A stretch of 64,000 nt of DNA from Phalacrocorax aristotelis (taxonomy: Eukaryota > Chordata > Aves > Suliformes > Phalacrocoracidae), in NCBI RefSeq assembly GCF_949628215.1, contig NC_134280.1, positions 53,036,621 to 53,100,620 on the forward strand. The letters are read 5' to 3'. Positions within the stretch are counted from its first letter, which is position 1. The number at the start of each line of letters is the position of its first letter. The position numbers and the translations under genes are program-made. Shown here piece after piece: positions 1 through 10,192 of the stretch. Under the pieces are notes generated by a model. It did not search any database. It was not told the origin of the DNA and saw nothing but the letters and a program-made list of their open reading frames with translations.

Positions 1-1690
1 AGCTGTAGAGAGCGATAGGGTCTCCCCTCAGCCTCCTCTTCTCCAGACTAAACAACCCCAGCTCCTTCAGCCGCTCCTCATAAGACTCGCTCTCTAGAGC
101 CTTCACCAACTTCGTTGCCCTTCTTTGGACATGCTCCAGCACCTCAATGTCCTTCTTGTAGAGGGGGCCCAAAACTGAACACAGTACTCAAGGTGTGGCC
201 TCACCAGTGCCAAGTACAGGGGCGCGATCACCTCCCTGCTCCTGCTGGTCACACTATTCCTGATACAAGCCAGGATGCTGTTGGCCTTCTTGGCCACCTG
301 GGCACACTGCTGGCTCATGTTCAGCTGGCTCTCAGCCAACACTCCCAGGTCCTTTTCCTCCAGGCAGCTCTCCAGCCACTCCTCCCCAAGCCTGTAGCAT
401 TGCATGGGGTTGTTGTGACCCAAGTGCAGGACCCAGCACTTAGCCTTGTTGAACCTCATACCGTTGGCTCCAGCCCAATGATCCAGCCTGTCCAGGTCCC
501 TCTGTAAAGCCTTCCTGCCCTCCAGCAGATCAACACTTCCACCCAGCTTGGTGTCATCTGCAAACTTACTGAGGGTGCACTCAATCCCCTCATCCATATC
601 ATCAGTGAAGATATTGAACAGGACCGGCCCCAACACTGAGCCCTGGGGAACCCAGCTCATGACTGGCCGCCAACTGGATTTGACTCCATCCACCACCACT
701 CTCTGGGCTCAGCCGTCCAGCCAGTTTTTAACCCAGCGCAGAGTGCACTTGTCCAAGCCGTGAGCAGCCAGCTTCTCCAGGAGAATGCTGTGGGAGACAG
801 TGTCAAAGGCCTTACTAAAGTCCAGGTCGACAACGTCCACAGCCTTCCCCTCATCCACTAAGCGGGTCACCTTATCATAGAAGGAGACCAGATTAGTGAG
901 GCAGGACCTCCCTTTCATAAACCCATGCTGGCTGAGCCCAATCCCCTGGGTGTCCCACACGTGCCATGTAATGGCATTCAAGATGATCTGCTCCATGACC
1001 TTTCCCAGCACTGAGGTCAGGCTGACAGGCCTGTAGTTCCCTGGATCCTCCTTCTGACCCTTCTTGTAGAGGGGCGTCACATTCGCTAGTTTCCAGTCAT
1101 CTGGGACCTCCCCAGTTGACCAGGACTGCTGATGAATGATGGAGAGTGACTTGGCGAGGTCCTCTGGCAGCTCCCTCAGTATCCTTGGGTGGATCCCATC
1201 TGGCCCCATGGACTTGTGAACATCCAGGTGAAGGAGCAGGTCAGTGACTGCCACCTCTTCAACAACTGGGACTTCATTCTGCATACTATCTCCATGTCCC
1301 AGCACAGGGGCCTGACAACCCCGAGGATGACCAGTCTGACCATTACAGACTGAGAGAAAGAAAGCATTAAGTACCTCAGCCTTCTCCTCATCTTTTGTGA
1401 CAAGGTTACCCTCTGCATCCAGCAAAGGAGGGAGATTCTCCCTGGCCCGCCTTTTGTCACTGATGTATTTATAAAAACATTTTTTGTTATCTTTAATGGT
1501 GGCAGCCAGTTTAAGTTCCAGCTTGGCCGCCTTCTTCCTAATCTTTTCCCTGCATAACCTCACAACATCCTTGTAGTCCTCCCGAGTCACCTGCCCCTCT
1601 TCCAAAGGTGGTAAGCTCTCCTTTTTTTCTTGAGTTTTCTTGAGTTTTTTCATTTTCTGAGAAACTGGCTTTAGCTGGGACAAGCAGACA
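1..1690 (-). mobile_element. CR1 LINE, 5'-truncated, right-hand part of the element
   Basis: A chicken-repeat-1 (CR1) non-LTR retrotransposon lies on the minus strand. Its translation shows the reverse-transcriptase blocks typical of the family: GPDGIHPR, NYRPVSLTS, HGFMKGRSCL, a DFSKAFDTVSH block (motif A), PQGSVLGP (motif B) and FADD (motif C). Family resemblance fades at about 1600-1690, so the untranslated leader, first ORF and endonuclease domain are missing; this is the 5' truncation usual for CR1. The 3' end runs off the left edge of the window, so length and target site cannot be judged. The right boundary is approximate. Confidence 0.93.
103..1683 (-). pseudogene. CR1 reverse transcriptase, broken ORF
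   Basis: This is the reverse-transcriptase part of CR1 ORF2. A first open segment (1683 down to 709) ends at a TGA at 709-711. The frame then resumes unchanged down to about 180, so this is one in-frame nonsense codon, explained by a CGA-to-TGA (CpG decay) change. Near 165-180 the homology changes frame beside a run of five G on the plus strand (five C on the coding strand), consistent with a one-base insertion; after it the translated tail no longer matches CR1. Motif A is at about 810-830, motif B at about 640-655 and motif C (FADD) at 553-564. One residue beside motif B is unusual (SWVPQG where SGVPQG is common). Without an endonuclease domain it cannot be an autonomous element. Confidence 0.9.
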
Positions 1691-3390
1691 TTCCTCCTGC
1701 CAAAATGTCTCTTTTTTTGCTGAAGTCCAGATAGGAGATGGGTGCTAGGTGCAGTGATGCCCCTACTAATGAGTATTCCTCAGTGGCTGCAGCAAGGGGT
1801 GCTCCCAGGGGGCAGAAGCTGCTGGAATTCCATGTTTTCTAGGTCTGCCTGGAGCTGCAGACACCTGTCTCCATTAGAACACACTGCCCTGGGGACATGG
1901 ATGTGCAGGAGGTGAGTGAGGAGGAGGGTTGGATGGGCCTGATCCTCATTACAGCTCTTGCCAAGCCTGGCTCCTTCACTAGGTGCTGACTCACAGCCAT
2001 TGCATGGGAGTCCAGATGAAGGCAAAACCAGCCAGAACCAGAACCTCTGTTGAACTGCACCTTTGCTGTGCATTTCCAAGAGTCTCACTGTGGATTTGCA
2101 AGGGGGTGGCTCAGATCTACATGCCAGCAGACATTGACACCAAGATGTTCACTACCCAACCATCCATCTCTTAATGTTTCAGAGGGACAAAACCTGAGCA
2201 GATGCAGCCTTGCCCACACTAGGGATTTCTTCCTCCTCTACCTGCTATGGGGGAAAACCCCTGCAAGACACAAGCCCTGTCTCAAGGACTTGTTCTTCCT
2301 TCACTGGCACCTTCAGCATTACTTGCACGATGCTAAAGGTGGTGAAACAGGGAGCCTGTGGCAGTGGATTTGCTGCTATCTGTATAACCTCTGAGAGGGC
2401 CTGGAAAATATTGTCAGGGACACATCTGAATCAGCCCAGAAAACCCCAGCTGAAAGGGGAGGGAGTGTCTGGGCTGAGGGAGGAGGGCAGGAGCTGTTTG
2501 GACCCTGTCTCCATGGGATACCCTACACACACAGAGTACATGTGCTGTGACTGGGGCTGGTGAATGTTTCGAGCTACATTTCCACCTGCCTCTCCCTTGG
2601 ACTCATGGAGATATGGATCTGGGGCATCCCCACAGCAGGTGTGGGGGATACCTATCTTGCTGGTAGCGTGGGGCTGCTCCCCCATGATCTATTGCCCCTT
2701 GCTGGCCCCTGCACTGTTGTGAGCCTAAGGACTGCCCACAGTGGCTCCACAGGTTTGTTTTCTAAAAAGAAAACCTTAGTTGTGTTGAAATATTTCACAC
2801 CGGGAGGAGCTGCAAATGCTTCCCATGTGGTAAGTGAGATTAAAAGAGCATGCTAGCAGTGGATGGCTTGCTCAGATATTGCTCTTGCATATGTTATTGG
2901 TGGTGGACTGGGGGGTGCAGGCTCTTTCCTGTCTTCATTCCTAAAGGGCAGAGCTGCTCCTGGGAGGGGAGCAGAGCTGTCCATCTGTCCATGGATAAGC
3001 CACCCTGTCTCCAACAGGAAATTTTATTAGAAGCCTTGCAGATGGATGGCTGTGTGCAAGGAGCCCAGGCTCCCCACAACCTTGAAGCCATATCTAGTGT
3101 TGCAGGTTGATGGGAGGAAAAGAGGAAGGAGGGCTCCCTCCTTGGCACTCCTGAGGAAGAGCACCTCCTGGCTCCTCCGGGATGGTTCTGCTTCCCCAGC
3201 CCATGGGTAGAAGATGTCCTCCCCCTCCCCACGCCTCCAACCCTGGCGGCTGCCCTCTCCTCTGGGACTGCCTGCCTGGCCTGCCCCAGCCAAGGGAGGT
3301 GCACAAGGGACTCTTGCACATCATTGGTCTGAGAAGGTCTCCATGCCCTTAAAGAGAAGGTGGATTTTCTGCTGAGCCACCCGAGAAGCC
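1691..3390. other. Intergenic region upstream of TNNI2
   Basis: I see no coding exon here. The open frames on both strands lack splice context, family resemblance and codon bias. The last stretch before the TATA box should include the proximal TNNI2 promoter, but I could not assign individual factor sites with confidence. No neighbouring gene such as SYT8 is recognisable. Confidence 0.6.
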
Positions 3391-3391
3391 C

Positions 3392-3400
3392 TTTTATACC
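3392..3400 (+). promoter_or_regulatory. TNNI2: TATA box of TNNI2
   Basis: The sequence TTTTATACC lies about 90 bp before a strong splice donor at 3484. This fits the compact TATA-containing promoter and short non-coding first exon known for avian fast troponin I. Transcription would be expected to start about 25-32 bp downstream, near 3420-3430. The start site is inferred. Confidence 0.7.
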
Positions 3401-3422
3401 TCCTTACTCAGCCAGCTGCCTG

Positions 3423-3483
3423 TGGCTCGCCAGTCCGTCCTGTCCAGCCAGCGACACTCTCTGGTTTTCTCCTCCAGACTTGG
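3423..3483 (+). other. TNNI2: TNNI2 exon 1, non-coding
   Basis: This is a short 5' untranslated exon placed between the TATA box and the donor at 3484 (exon end CTTGG, then GTGAGC). It contains no ATG in frame with the protein. The 5' boundary is an estimate from TATA spacing; the 3' boundary rests on the donor match. Avian fast troponin I genes are known to begin with a non-coding first exon followed by a large first intron, here 3484-5247. Confidence 0.65.
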
Positions 3484-4059
3484 GTGAGCTGTTTTGCATG
3501 TCTCTTACTGACCCAGCTTGCTCTTAGAGGGTGATGGGGGAGCAGATACACTCAGCTGTTTTTAGGGAGATAAATGCCAGGTGGTGTGACCTGCTGGGAG
3601 AAACAGGGGTGTTAATAAAACCTTCTCCACCCTTTGCCTGCAGGAGAGGGTCTGTGTATTGGAAAGTCTCCCTCTGTCTTTTCCAGTGACCTTCTTTCTC
3701 TTTGGTTTCATGCCTTCCCCTCCCTTGGTTGTCTTTGCTCTCCGGCTTGAGTGGCAAGGGCAAGTGGAGACACAGGCTCCCTAATTCTGACCTCCCCAGG
3801 GCCACAGGACGTGGGATTCTTGGCTGTGGTAACTCAGTGATGCTCCCTACTTACACCTGACCTGGTCTTTGGAGCGCCTTCTTCCCTAAAAAACATCCTC
3901 AGACAGGGATGACATCCAAATTTACTGTGTGTCCCTCCCCAATAACAGGTGATTTAAAGCCCACATTGCAGTCAGCAAGCTGCAGCCTGGTGTTGTTCCT
4001 TCGCTTCTTCAGCGCTTGCAGCATTGCTGCTGCCGAAGTGGGTGCATGCGGGAGTGGGA

Positions 4060-4240
4060 CAGGGGCGCAAGTAAAAATAGCTGTCATTCCTTAGCCGCCT
4101 TGTCCCTCTGCTGTAGCTCAGCCACCTGCGGTGGCTTTTGCTTTGCATTGCCCCAACGTCCCTGAGTCACGGGGGCTGGCACTGGGGAAAGGCTGCCGTC
4201 CGAGGAGACAGCTGCAGCTCCTTCTGCAGCTCCCTGACCA
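4060..4240 (+). promoter_or_regulatory. TNNI2: Candidate intronic muscle enhancer of TNNI2 (IRE/FIRE-like)
   Basis: Within intron 1, several muscle-factor motifs cluster: a MEF2-like GTAAAAATAG at 4071-4080, an M-CAT box CATTCCT at 4085-4091 and an E-box CACCTG at 4123-4128, followed by CAGCTG-type E-boxes near 4208-4230. The quail fast troponin I gene is known to have an internal regulatory element in its first intron that drives fast-fibre expression through E-box and MEF2-type sites. Location and content match. Equivalence of the element is inferred and the limits are approximate. Confidence 0.55.
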
Positions 4241-5247
4241 TTTTTAGAAGCACTTTCCTCCCCCCCCCGACAAATAATGTGATGGGCCTGCACATTTTCC
4301 AGGATAAAGTTTCCTTGGCCCTGCAAGCTGTGCCTCCTCCCTCGGGCATGAGCCCCTGTTAACACTTTACCTCCCAACAGAGCCTCCCCGCTCTGCAGAT
4401 GGCTGCATTTCAGGGGCCTGCCTGCTCTGCAAAGGACTAGCTTAGGTTGGGCTTGGCTGATACTTCTGCATCCTTCCATTGTAACAGGAGATATTGCTCT
4501 GCTAGAAAAGCAAAATTCTATTTACAGGGAAATAATTTACAGCAAAACAAAGGTGCCCTTCCATCTCTTCCCTAATATGCTGCATTGCACCTGTAAAATT
4601 TGCACTTAAAGAAAATGCAAGGAATTATCTGGGGAACTCTTTGTGCCTTCACCAATTCAACAACAACTTTCAATGCCATTCTACGTCATCTGTGCTGAGG
4701 TTGTTGAAACATGCTCCCTTGCCCCACACAGGGGATGCACATAGTGGCAAGCAGCATCCTCTGAAGTCCCTCCTTGTCACCTGGGATCGCTGCCTGGCTC
4801 TGTTCCCAGGGCATCCCAACCCTCCACAGGCTTTGGGGTGTTTCTTGTTCATGAAATGGGGCAAGACTGTATAGCAAAGTGAAGCAGTAAACTGTAAATA
4901 GCTTTTTCCTCTTCTTCATTGCATAAAATGGTTTCCTAGGTGTCAAACAAGAAACATGCCTGCAGGAATTACTGTCACAAACCTCTCTTTGTGACCAGAC
5001 CAAATAGTGCTGGGTCAGAAGTCCCCCAATGCCAAGGTTTGTGTGGCTGTGAGTAGGCACATGTTTGGCTCTCGTCCACAAACTGCAGCCTAGTTCCCCA
5101 TATGATGAAAATTTGGAGAAGTTGGGAAATAAGAGCAAACCTGTTCCTCTTTTTTTCTAGAGGATTCTTGCTTTGTTTTTAAACCCAAGAAAGTCACCAC
5201 CAGCATGAATAATTGTGAACTTTCTTTTCCATTGGTTTTCATTGCAG

Positions 5248-5277
5248 GCTCACAAGCATCTAAAGCAAGATGTCTGA
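5248..5277 (+). CDS. TNNI2: TNNI2 exon 2 (start codon exon)
   Basis: The acceptor ATTGCAG ends at 5247. The exon has 22 nt of 5' UTR, then ATG at 5270 and Met-Ser plus the first two bases of Asp, followed by donor GTAAGT. The start is fixed because no other ATG precedes the conserved MSDEE N-terminus. Confidence 0.95.
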   Translation, partial: AHKHLKQDV

Positions 5278-8200
5278 GTAAGTTCCCATTTTTCTGTCTC
5301 TAATATATTGTTGGCATTTAAAACCTTTTGTTTAATCACCAACTTTTTACGCTTTTTAAGATTCCTCTGCTTGTTTCTGATTAGGATGCTAACTGTCTTT
5401 CTCTCCCCTTTCTCTTCCTTCCCTTCCTCATCCATCTGCTCATCCTGAATAGTGAAGAGGTAAGTACATCTTGCTGGGGTTTTTCCTTTAGCAAGGCTCA
5501 TGGCATCAGTCCTGGCTTCACAGTTCCCCCTTAGGAAAAGCAGCTTCCGGGTGTGTGTGGGAAGAATGGTTCATGGCAAGGCTTTCTTGCTGACTCCTGG
5601 TAAAGATGTGAAGTAGAAGACTTTGAAGGTGATTTCTGCCTCCTGGCTTGGAGTTAGACGCTTTTTTATCCCTTCTTTCCTGTTTCCCCAGCCGGCCACG
5701 AGATGGTGCTGGGAAGGCGGTGGTCAGGAGCCGCCTCTCCTCCATCACCTGTCCATCACCCCTCCACCACCCAGCCCTCAGCCAAGCATCCTCTCGTCCT
5801 TCCCCACATCTAGCCCCTCTTTTTTTTCTCACTGAGCACTGCCAAATAGCTTATCAGAGGCGATCTGGTGAGCCCTGGATCCAGGGCAGCGTGAGCAGGG
5901 TGGAGGTTGCATCCTTAGCAAGCTCTCCCTGGCTTCTGGCAGAGCCAGAGCAGGGCTGGGCTTGAAGCCTGGGGGTGGCTGGGGAAATGCAAGGGAAAGT
6001 GTGGGAGAGTTGTGCATGGCTTTGTCACTCCATATCTCCTCTTAGCAAGTTGGTCCATCCTACATCTCTGCTTGGCACCTGCCCATATGTCTAAAACACC
6101 ACAAGCTTAAGCTTGTCTTCACCAAGAGAAAAGATTATTTCAGGGACACATTGAAACTCCAAAATACGGCGCTGATGTCCAATGTGCCTTGATTTCCCAT
6201 CAAACCCAGCGCCCCAGGGAAGGCTAGGAGGGCACTCTTTGCTAAGGTACCAGTTTTCAGATGGAGAATAAGCCCTGAGCTAATAGTGCTCAAGGGATTT
6301 GCTCTCTCGTGGCCCATGGCCAGATTCATATGAGCAAAATCCTGCCAGTTAACAGTGCGCTGCACCTCTGAGCTCGCTGTCTTTCCTCTGCAGAGCCATT
6401 CAGCCCTGTCAGGGGGGCCTTAGCACTATTTGCATATGCAAACCAAGTCAGATTTTGTTACATTTTGCTCTGCAGATCCTTATCCACTTCCTCCTCTGTG
6501 CAGCACAGACACACACTCAAACGCTGCTTTCTTACTCCCCCACCACAGCATATCAGGTATCAGGGTGTGCTTCCCTTGCCTCAACCACACTCAGCCTTGC
6601 TCAGTCTTCTGGGTGAAATGCTGAGGAAACAGCTGCAATGCAGCAACACATCAGAGTTGTGGCTTCTTTTATGAACAGGAGACCTGTTGCTACTGTTCCA
6701 GCACATCATGGGTCCAGAAGGGCAAGCTTGGCCTCCCAGGCTCATCTGGCATCCCAGGGAAGAGGAAGCTAGTCTGCATCTTGCAGCTGTAGCCTTGTGG
6801 CCCTCCACTTCTCCCAGCCAGAGCGGCCTCCAGGTTGTCTGTCCTCCAGCTGTGATGAACCCCACCATGCCCTGGACCTGCCTCTCCAGTGCCCTAGTGT
6901 AGCACGTTGAAATACCCATAACTGCCAGGCTGGGGAAGAGTTATAAAAGGGTTTGCTGTTTCTCACAGCATCACCTTCAGTGTCACCTGTGCTGGGTCTT
7001 TCAGCTCCAGAAATTATGCAGCCTTCATGTTTTCACCTGCCTGGCTATCCTTCTCACCATGTGTGCCAGGGACCACTCAGAAAGACATCCCACAGCTCCC
7101 AAGTGCCCAAAGGCATCAAGGGAGTTGAGTGCAAAGCAAAACACGTGTCTGATTGAAGAGGAAATTAGAGAAAAAAGCTAAAAGTCCCAAGAAGTCAAGT
7201 TTGAAGTTATAGTTTATATGCATATCTTCAAGTTCATCACCCTCATCTTTTCCTGAGGCACTTCATAGGTTTTAGCTACCTGAGCTTGGCAAAGCTGGGT
7301 TCAGCTTTGGAAGCCTCTTCTTTGAGTGATGTTGGTTTGGGGGCCAACTGGGTGTCAAGCTGTACATCCTGCCTGGAGCCAACTCCCTGGCATAGCTGGA
7401 GGTCCTTGTCAGACTATGCGGTTGTATGGGGAAGGGGAACGGAAAGGGGAATGGGTGCCTGATAACCTGCTTTTCTCTTGTTCCTCCCACTTGCAGAAAA
7501 AAAGGAGGGCAGCCACTGCCCGTCGGCAGCACCTGAAGGTACGTGGCACTGCTGGGGATGGCCAAGGTGTGTGCTGACCAACCCAGCTCCCATCCCAAGC
7601 CAGTTGGCTCTTGGCACTCTCCCTCCTCAAAGAGTCCGTGATGCATGACCTGGGCCACCAACACACCCTTGTCCACTCCTTACCGGGTCCCCACCAGTAT
7701 CCCTTGCTTAGAGACACTGGTGTTGATGGGGAGTTCCCCAAGCTGCCTTTACATTAGGGTTCTCCCTCCCTTGCCAACCCCCTTGCCCTCCTCCCTTGCC
7801 TCCACTCTGTGCTGACCATTGTCCTGCTGCCTTCCAGAGTGCTATGCTCCAGCTTGCTGCCACTGAAATAGAAAGAGAAGCAGCTGCTAAAGAAGTGGAA
7901 AAGCAAAACTACCTAGCAGAGCATTGCCCTCCTCTGTCGCTCCCAGGATCCATGCAGGAACTTCAGGTAGAGACTTAAGCCTTTTACTGTTCTGGAGCAC
8001 AAAGGATTTAGCTCCATCAGTCAGCTTGGTGGAACTAGATTGTCCTTAGCTTCTTGACCCCCTTCTCACCTGTGTGTGTCCTGGACCAGGCTGGATGTGA
8101 GATGGGCTTGAGAGAGAGGAGGGGTCTCCCTGAAAAAAAAAAAAAAAAGGGTCTGGCTTCCAGAAAAACTGTGTTTCTAATGATGCGTTGAGGCAGCATT

Positions 8201-9164
8201 TGCATGAAGCTGGTAGCATGGAGACCAGAAGCTTGTCTGTGAGCCACCCTTCGCCATCTGGTCTTGACCCACTCTGGTCTTCTGAAGTCTTGCAGAGCCA
8301 GAACAGTCAGGAGAGAGGAATCATGTATTGGGTACTAGCAGTCAACATCCCTCTCTTGTTTTCCTCGCAGGAGCTGTGCAAAAAGCTACATGCCAAGATA
8401 GAGTCAGTGGATGAGGAGAGGTATGACACAGAGGTGAAGCTACAGAAGACTACCAAGGAGGTGAGTTTCTGCTGGGACTATCCTTCCAGCCCATCCTTCT
8501 TCCCTCCCCATGCTGCTGGTGTCTGTCTCACGAAACCTACGCCCTGCTATCTCTCTGCCCCCCCCCCAACCCCCTTGTTTTGGCTCCTTTAGCTGGAAGA
8601 CTTGAGCCAGAAGCTTTTTGACCTGCGGGGCAAATTCAAGAGGCCACCCCTGCGCAGGGTGCGCATGTCCGCTGATGCGATGCTGCGGGCCCTGCTGGGC
8701 TCCAAGCACAAGGTCTGCATGGACCTCCGAGCCAACCTGAAGCAAGTCAAGAAGGAGGACACTGAGAAGGTATTCCTTCCCTCTCCCCTATGCCCATATA
8801 GGACTTGGCCCCCATTTTTTGGGGCTCACTCCTCCCCATGTGATAGACAGGGTTGAGGGTGAGCCTTTTCCTGTAATGTTCTTCCTGATCAATATTTTCT
8901 CCTCTGGCACCCATGATATTGAAAAACTAGGGTGCAGCCCAAAAAGATGGGTGGAATTGGGTTCCACTAGCTGACACTGGGTTTTCCATGGTTGGAACCC
9001 CACCTGGGTGGGTTCTCACACCGGGGGGGGCACTGCTTGCACCCACACGCCCATCCCTCCCCTAGGAGAAGGACCTCCGTGATGTTGGTGACTGGAGGAA
9101 GAACATTGAGGAGAAGTCCGGCATGGAGGGCAGGAAGAAGATGTTTGAGGCTGGCGAGTCCTAA
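5270..9164 (+). CDS. TNNI2: Troponin I, fast skeletal muscle (whole gene, seven coding exons)
   Basis: TNNI2 is the inhibitory subunit of the thin-filament troponin complex of fast-twitch fibres. It blocks actomyosin ATPase at low calcium and is released when troponin C binds calcium. Coding exons are 5270-5277, 5453-5459, 7497-7538, 7838-7966, 8371-8460, 8593-8769 and 9066-9164. They join in phase to exactly 183 codons, the usual vertebrate length. The protein starts [15 protein letters not shown], then has a troponin C/T-binding helix (about 15-50), a heptad-rich I-T arm (about 58-104), the basic inhibitory segment [12 protein letters not shown] (105-116), the switch helix (about 117-133), Cys134, and a C-terminal mobile region ending FEAGES. 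All introns are GT-AG. No damage is visible. Slow and cardiac paralogues lack this sequence and length. Confidence 0.98.
5453..5459 (+). CDS. TNNI2: TNNI2 exon 3, 7-nt microexon
   Basis: TGAAGAG sits between acceptor AATAG and donor GTAAGT. It completes Asp3 and adds Glu4-Glu5; without it the frame and the family N-terminus are lost. It is preceded by a long pyrimidine-rich stretch (about 5397-5440). Confidence 0.93.
7497..7538 (+). CDS. TNNI2: TNNI2 exon 4
   Basis: Fourteen codons encode [14 protein letters not shown], the basic N-terminal segment that contacts the troponin C C-lobe. The acceptor is CTTGCAG and the donor GTACGT, phase 0 at both ends. Confidence 0.97.
7838..7966 (+). CDS. 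TNNI2: TNNI2 exon 5
   Basis: Forty-three codons run from [14 protein letters not shown] to PGSMQELQ. They form the first long helix and include the conserved [17 protein letters not shown] stretch at the hinge before the coiled coil. The acceptor is CTTCCAG and the donor GTAGAG. Confidence 0.97.
8371..8460 (+). CDS. TNNI2: TNNI2 exon 6
   Basis: Thirty codons, [19 protein letters not shown] onward, form the first part of the I-T arm that pairs with troponin T. The acceptor is CTCGCAG and the donor GTGAGT. An A16 run at 8133-8148 lies in the preceding intron. Confidence 0.97.
8593..8769 (+). CDS. TNNI2: TNNI2 exon 7 (inhibitory and switch regions)
   Basis: Fifty-nine codons carry the end of the I-T arm, the inhibitory peptide [12 protein letters not shown], the switch helix [17 protein letters not shown] and Cys134. 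The acceptor is CTCCTTTAG after a C-rich tract; the donor is GTATTC. Confidence 0.97.
9066..9164 (+). CDS. TNNI2: TNNI2 exon 8 (C-terminal, stop)
   Basis: Thirty-two codons and TAA at 9162-9164 encode the mobile C-terminal domain, including [20 protein letters not shown], which contacts actin-tropomyosin at low calcium. The acceptor is CCCCTAG. Confidence 0.97.
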   Translation, partial: EKDLRDVGDWRKNIEEKSGMEGRKKMFEAGES

Positions 9165-9292
9165 GCACCTGCCTCTCCACATCCATCCTGCACTCCTTCC
9201 TGTCCCTGCCACACCCCCGGGTTCAAGGACACCAACCGGGTGCTGTTTCTCTCTGGCTTTGTGAAGAGCTGCATCCTGGCAGCAGTGGTGTA

Positions 9293-9298
9293 AATAAA
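9293..9298 (+). terminator. TNNI2: Poly(A) signal of TNNI2
   Basis: AATAAA lies 129 nt after the stop, followed by a GT-rich stretch (about 9313-9325). This gives a short 3' UTR ending near 9315. Confidence 0.9.
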
Positions 9299-9319
9299 GC
9301 TTCGGCGGGAGAGGTGGTT

Positions 9320-9985
9320 GTTGCCTGCTTGGGGGGCTGGACCCCAACCCGTGCCGTGTGCCAGCAGGGTCAGCCCCCGCTGCAGGGGTCCGGGTGGGGA
9401 GAGGGAAGCTTTGATGGGGGCCATGCTACAGGCATGGGGGCTGGGGGACCTCTCTGCTGTTGATCCCCCCTGAAGCTGGGGATGTTCATGCCCCTTGTTG
9501 TGAAGAGGAAAGGGTGAGGCTGTGCCACCATGCTCTGCTGGCATCCTCCCACCAGGCTGTACCACTGGCTCCTGGCCATGTTCTCCACTGGTGGTGAAGA
9601 GACAAAGATATAAGAGTCCAAGCCATAGGAGACGTTGCAGAATGTCCACCCATGCAGGCAACAGCAGGAAGCTGTGGGGAACAAGCAGAGCTGGGAAGGG
9701 AGGTAAAGGGGTGATGGCTGCAGGGCAGAATCAGATCCTTTGGCTCCAGCGGGCTTGAAATGTGTAAAGTCAGAACAATCTTGGCAGCTCCTGTGGCAGC
9801 ACGCTGGTACCCAGTGCACTGTAGGGTGCTGCTGTTTAGAGATGCAGGCTGTCCCCAAAGTGGCATGGGCGCCTTGGGGAGCAGTGGGTCACCCCTCTCC
9901 CTGTCATGATGGGGATGACTGTTAGCTCAGCACTTTCCAATTTTGAACCGCCAGCAAAGGCAAAACATTAAAATAGTCCTAATGG
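9320..9985. other. Spacer between TNNI2 and LSP1
   Basis: This is G-rich, non-coding sequence. Minus-strand open frames here have no family resemblance. The spacer from the TNNI2 poly(A) site to the first LSP1 start codon is under 0.9 kb, so the two plus-strand genes are close neighbours. Confidence 0.6.
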
Positions 9986-9987
9986 TT

Positions 9988-10081
9988 AAAAAAAAAACAA
10001 AAAACAAACAACAAAAAAACCAACCCAAAACCCCCCTCCCAAACCCAAATTTGCCTTCCCTGTCCCATCCCCCCCCAAACC
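9988..10081 (+). repeat. A/C-only low-complexity tract with G-quadruplex potential on the minus strand
   Basis: The tract starts as A-runs interrupted by single C and turns into C-runs separated by short A or T. On the complement, 10024-10046 reads as four G-runs of three or more with 1-4 nt loops, which meets the classic G-quadruplex pattern. It ends about 110 bp before the LSP1 exon 1a start codon. Confidence 0.8.
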
Positions 10082-10084
10082 CGC

Positions 10085-10192
10085 AGCCCGTGAAGTTTCC
10101 GTCACAGCTCACTTCTGCTGAGCACAGGAAGAGTGAAACAGCGGCAGCACCCTTGCGCTGGAGCTGTCCTTGGGGTTGCCGTGCCAGCCAAG
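10085..10192 (+). promoter_or_regulatory. LSP1: Putative LSP1 leukocyte-type promoter / 5' UTR
   Basis: No TATA box is evident before the exon 1a start codon. A GGAA core at 10127-10130 is followed directly by GAGTGAAAC (10131-10139), reminiscent of the ETS and IRF half-sites common in TATA-less myeloid/lymphoid promoters. Spacing is not that of a canonical composite element, so this is a suggestion only. The transcription start is not determined. Confidence 0.35.

Noticed and set aside
1780-3340. SYT8 or another upstream neighbour
   Set aside because: No synaptotagmin C2 sequence or any exon could be recognised upstream of TNNI2.
9161-9661. Minus-strand open frame over the TNNI2 3' UTR
   Set aside because: It overlaps the stop and poly(A) signal of TNNI2 in antisense and has no features of a real protein.
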